From positions 1-43,055 of the forward strand of contig JAJPKO010000008.1 of the NCBI GenBank assembly GCA_021323655.1: a DNA stretch of 43,055 nt, written 5' to 3'. Below, piece by piece: positions 42,921-43,055 of this stretch (positions are counted from its first letter, which is position 1; every line of letters starts with the position of its first letter). Below the pieces are notes generated by a model. The model had not been told where the DNA came from. It worked only from the letters and a program-made list of their open reading frames with translations, and did not search any database. Source of the stretch: Acidobacteriaceae bacterium (GTDB lineage: Bacteria > Acidobacteriota > Terriglobia > Terriglobales > Acidobacteriaceae). Made by a program: the position numbers and the translations under genes.

Positions 42921-43055
42921 TCAGGCAGCCAGTTTGAGCTTAGGCCGCAGGCCAAGCCGCGAAGCGATGGTCAGCAGCATATCCAGGGAGAAGTCTTTCC
43001 ATTCGCCGCGCTTGATCTTCGAAACGCGCGGCTGCGAGATACCAAGCTCTCTGGC
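42921..43055 (-). CDS. XRE/HigA-type helix-turn-helix regulator (C-terminal part)
   Basis: Forty-four codons before the stop are within the window; the 5' end lies to the right. The visible part is a classic XRE helix-turn-helix with ARELGISQPRVSKIKRGEW and then FSLDMLLTIASRLGLRPKL, which strongly resembles HigA/MqsA-type antitoxins and small Cro-like regulators. It converges on the secretion operon with a 14-base gap. A toxin gene (HigB type) may lie beyond the window edge, upstream of it on the same strand. A stand-alone regulator is equally possible. Confidence 0.7.
   Translation of the reverse strand, partial: ARELGISQPRVSKIKRGEWKDFSLDMLLTIASRLGLRPKLKLAA

Larger units (their letters stand above)
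31363..43055. mobile_element. Integrative conjugative element (left part; continues beyond the window)
   Basis: Immediately after tRNA-Glu come a tyrosine integrase facing the tRNA, an excisionase-like protein, an orphan DNA methyltransferase and a type IV secretion operon. This is the signature of an integrative conjugative element. No relaxase, VirD4 coupling protein or VirB11 ATPase appears before the window ends, so they probably lie to the right. The intact reading frames suggest the element is recent or maintained. Confidence 0.82.

Noticed and set aside
42903-43055. Plus-strand frame starting at ATGA after the receiver-like gene
   Set aside because: It stays open to the edge, but the opposite strand encodes a clear helix-turn-helix, and this frame shows no domain.
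1-43055. CRISPR array or insertion sequence
   Set aside because: No regularly spaced direct repeats and no transposase gene were seen.

Overview
The window looks like a chromosomal segment of an acidobacterium (Terriglobia/Acidobacteriaceae type). The main indicators are a very long TonB-dependent receptor with an N-terminal carboxypeptidase-regulatory-like domain, dense short-spaced operons, moderately high GC with C/G-ending codons, and a SCO protein of the CPL-x-x-x-C type. The assignment rests on gene style only; there is no rRNA or marker gene.

Region 1 (1-16,300) is ordinary core genome. It holds a tiny zinc-ribbon gene, an NtrC-type response regulator with its membrane histidine kinase and an overlapping lipoprotein gene, then on the minus strand a SCO/copper lipoprotein, a gluconokinase, a small membrane protein and an MsbA-like ABC exporter. 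A two-gene AddB/AddA-like helicase-nuclease operon follows on the plus strand, then a convergent RMD1/DUF155-like gene and a Nudix hydrolase.

Region 2 (16,320-30,380) is a carbohydrate-utilisation locus. A minus-strand operon runs TonB receptor > TPR protein > fucose-isomerase-like enzyme > sugar MFS porter > GH172 (DUF2961) hydrolase, headed by a LacI regulator. Divergent from the LacI gene are two exported proteins: one I cannot place, and one large protein resembling an (alpha/alpha)-barrel glycosidase. LacI-type operator-like palindromes (TTTAA-NCGN-TTAAA and variants) lie in both control regions and tie the two arms into one regulon. GH172 together with a fucose/D-arabinose-isomerase-like enzyme suggests a D-arabinofuranose- or fructofuranose-containing glycan as substrate; this is inference.

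Region 3 (30,390-31,362) has a queuosine-precursor transporter gene (YhhQ/VUT family) and a tRNA-Glu(TTC).

Region 4 (31,363-43,055, running off the end) is an integrative conjugative element inserted at the 3' end of that tRNA. It has a tyrosine integrase, an excisionase-like protein, an orphan beta-type DNA methyltransferase bracketed by 40-bp inverted repeats, and a type IV secretion operon (VirB2-B3-B4-B9-B10-small lipoprotein-B5-B6-B8). That operon ends with a degenerate receiver-domain protein, followed by a convergent, truncated XRE/HigA-like regulator. Relaxase, VirD4 and VirB11 are not in the window and would be expected further right.
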